Assembly: GCF_023227765.1 (NCBI RefSeq)
Contig: NZ_JALKBZ010000014.1
Location: 1-60,035, forward strand
Direction: 5' to 3'
DNA: 60,035 nt
Origin: Fuchsiella alkaliacetigena
GTDB lineage: Bacteria > Bacillota > Halanaerobiia > Halobacteroidales > Acetohalobiaceae
Position numbers and translations under genes: made by a program. How positions within the stretch are numbered: position 1 is the stretch's first letter; every line of letters begins with the position of its first letter. Below the pieces are notes generated by a model. That model ran no database searches. It saw only the letters and a list, made by a program, of their open reading frames with translations, and was not told the DNA's origin. Below, piece by piece: positions 59,911-60,035 of this stretch.

Positions 59911-60035
59911 TCTAAAGTTAAAACTCTTGTGCTTATTTAGATTGTGTCAAGTTTTTATAGGTAAAAGTTTTTGACTCCTCTTTCGATAAATTAAATTAGT
60001 GACTTAACAGCTCTAAATAAACCTGTTCTTATTCC

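Overview
The window comes from an AT-rich (roughly 37% GC by eye), anaerobic, endospore-forming and flagellated Firmicute that also builds a Gram-negative-type outer membrane. The best fit is a member of the Halanaerobiales such as a Halobacteroidaceae genus; this is an inference from gene content, not a database match. The evidence is the coexistence of outer-membrane biogenesis genes (bamA, tamB, skp-like genes, lpxD) and periplasmic flagellar ring genes (flgH, flgI, flgA) with sporulation genes (spoIIID, spoIIQ, spoIID) and the Firmicute order rho-rpmE-prfA-prmC-sua5-ywlE-rpiB-glyA-upp-comEB-wecA-wecB-atp. The ATP synthase c subunit carries a complete Na+-binding signature. 60 of the 61 genes called here lie on the minus strand, so transcription runs from high to low coordinates.

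Layout, in coordinate order. 84-2513: unrecognised membrane coiled-coil protein. 2660-12670: an outer-membrane operon transcribed tamB, bamA, three skp/ompH paralogues, lpxD, small beta-barrel protein, with a clear promoter and terminator. 12848-19806: flagellar rod/ring genes flgF, flgG, flgA, flgH, flgI, flgJ followed by an S55 (SpoIVB-type) protease. 19888-22089: spoIID, spoIIQ and spoIIID, with SigE-like promoters. 22233-22826: a YueI-family gene. 22904-30159: complete F-type ATP synthase operon. 30352-46906: housekeeping block (wecB, wecA, comEB, upp, glyA, rpiB, ywlE, two mntP-like genes, sua5, a 521-bp gap with nested inverted repeats, prmC, prfA, a DUF1385 gene, rpmE, rho, a cation exchanger, fba, two unknown genes). 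46993-51590: pyrG, xapX, argS, DUF1934 and DUF441 genes. 51657-55819: four genes for an ATP-driven electron-transfer ('archerase'-like) system, one activase and three paralogous three-cysteine subunits. 56251-59875: glnA, a metalloenzyme with an attenuator-like leader, one small plus-strand gene, and nadE. No rRNA, tRNA, CRISPR array, insertion sequence or phage gene was seen.

The most unusual signal is not a gene. The palindrome GGGCCC occurs 26 times in 60 kb, where about two would be expected by composition, always inside coding sequence, in all three reading frames, and mostly as the polar octamer GCGGGCCC on the coding strand. It recruits codons that are otherwise uncommon here (CGG, GCC, GCG, CCC). 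This resembles the highly iterated palindrome HIP1 of cyanobacteria and I know of no description of it in this group.

How the genes work together: LpxD makes lipid A, Skp-like chaperones deliver barrel proteins to BamA, TamB assists, and the resulting outer membrane is crossed by the flagellar P and L rings. The Na+ ATP synthase and a CaCA exchanger suit a saline habitat. The sporulation genes are placed between the flagellar and ATP synthase genes. Several start codons were moved downstream of the longest open frame because a good ribosome binding site (SD) sits inside it; those changes are explained per gene.
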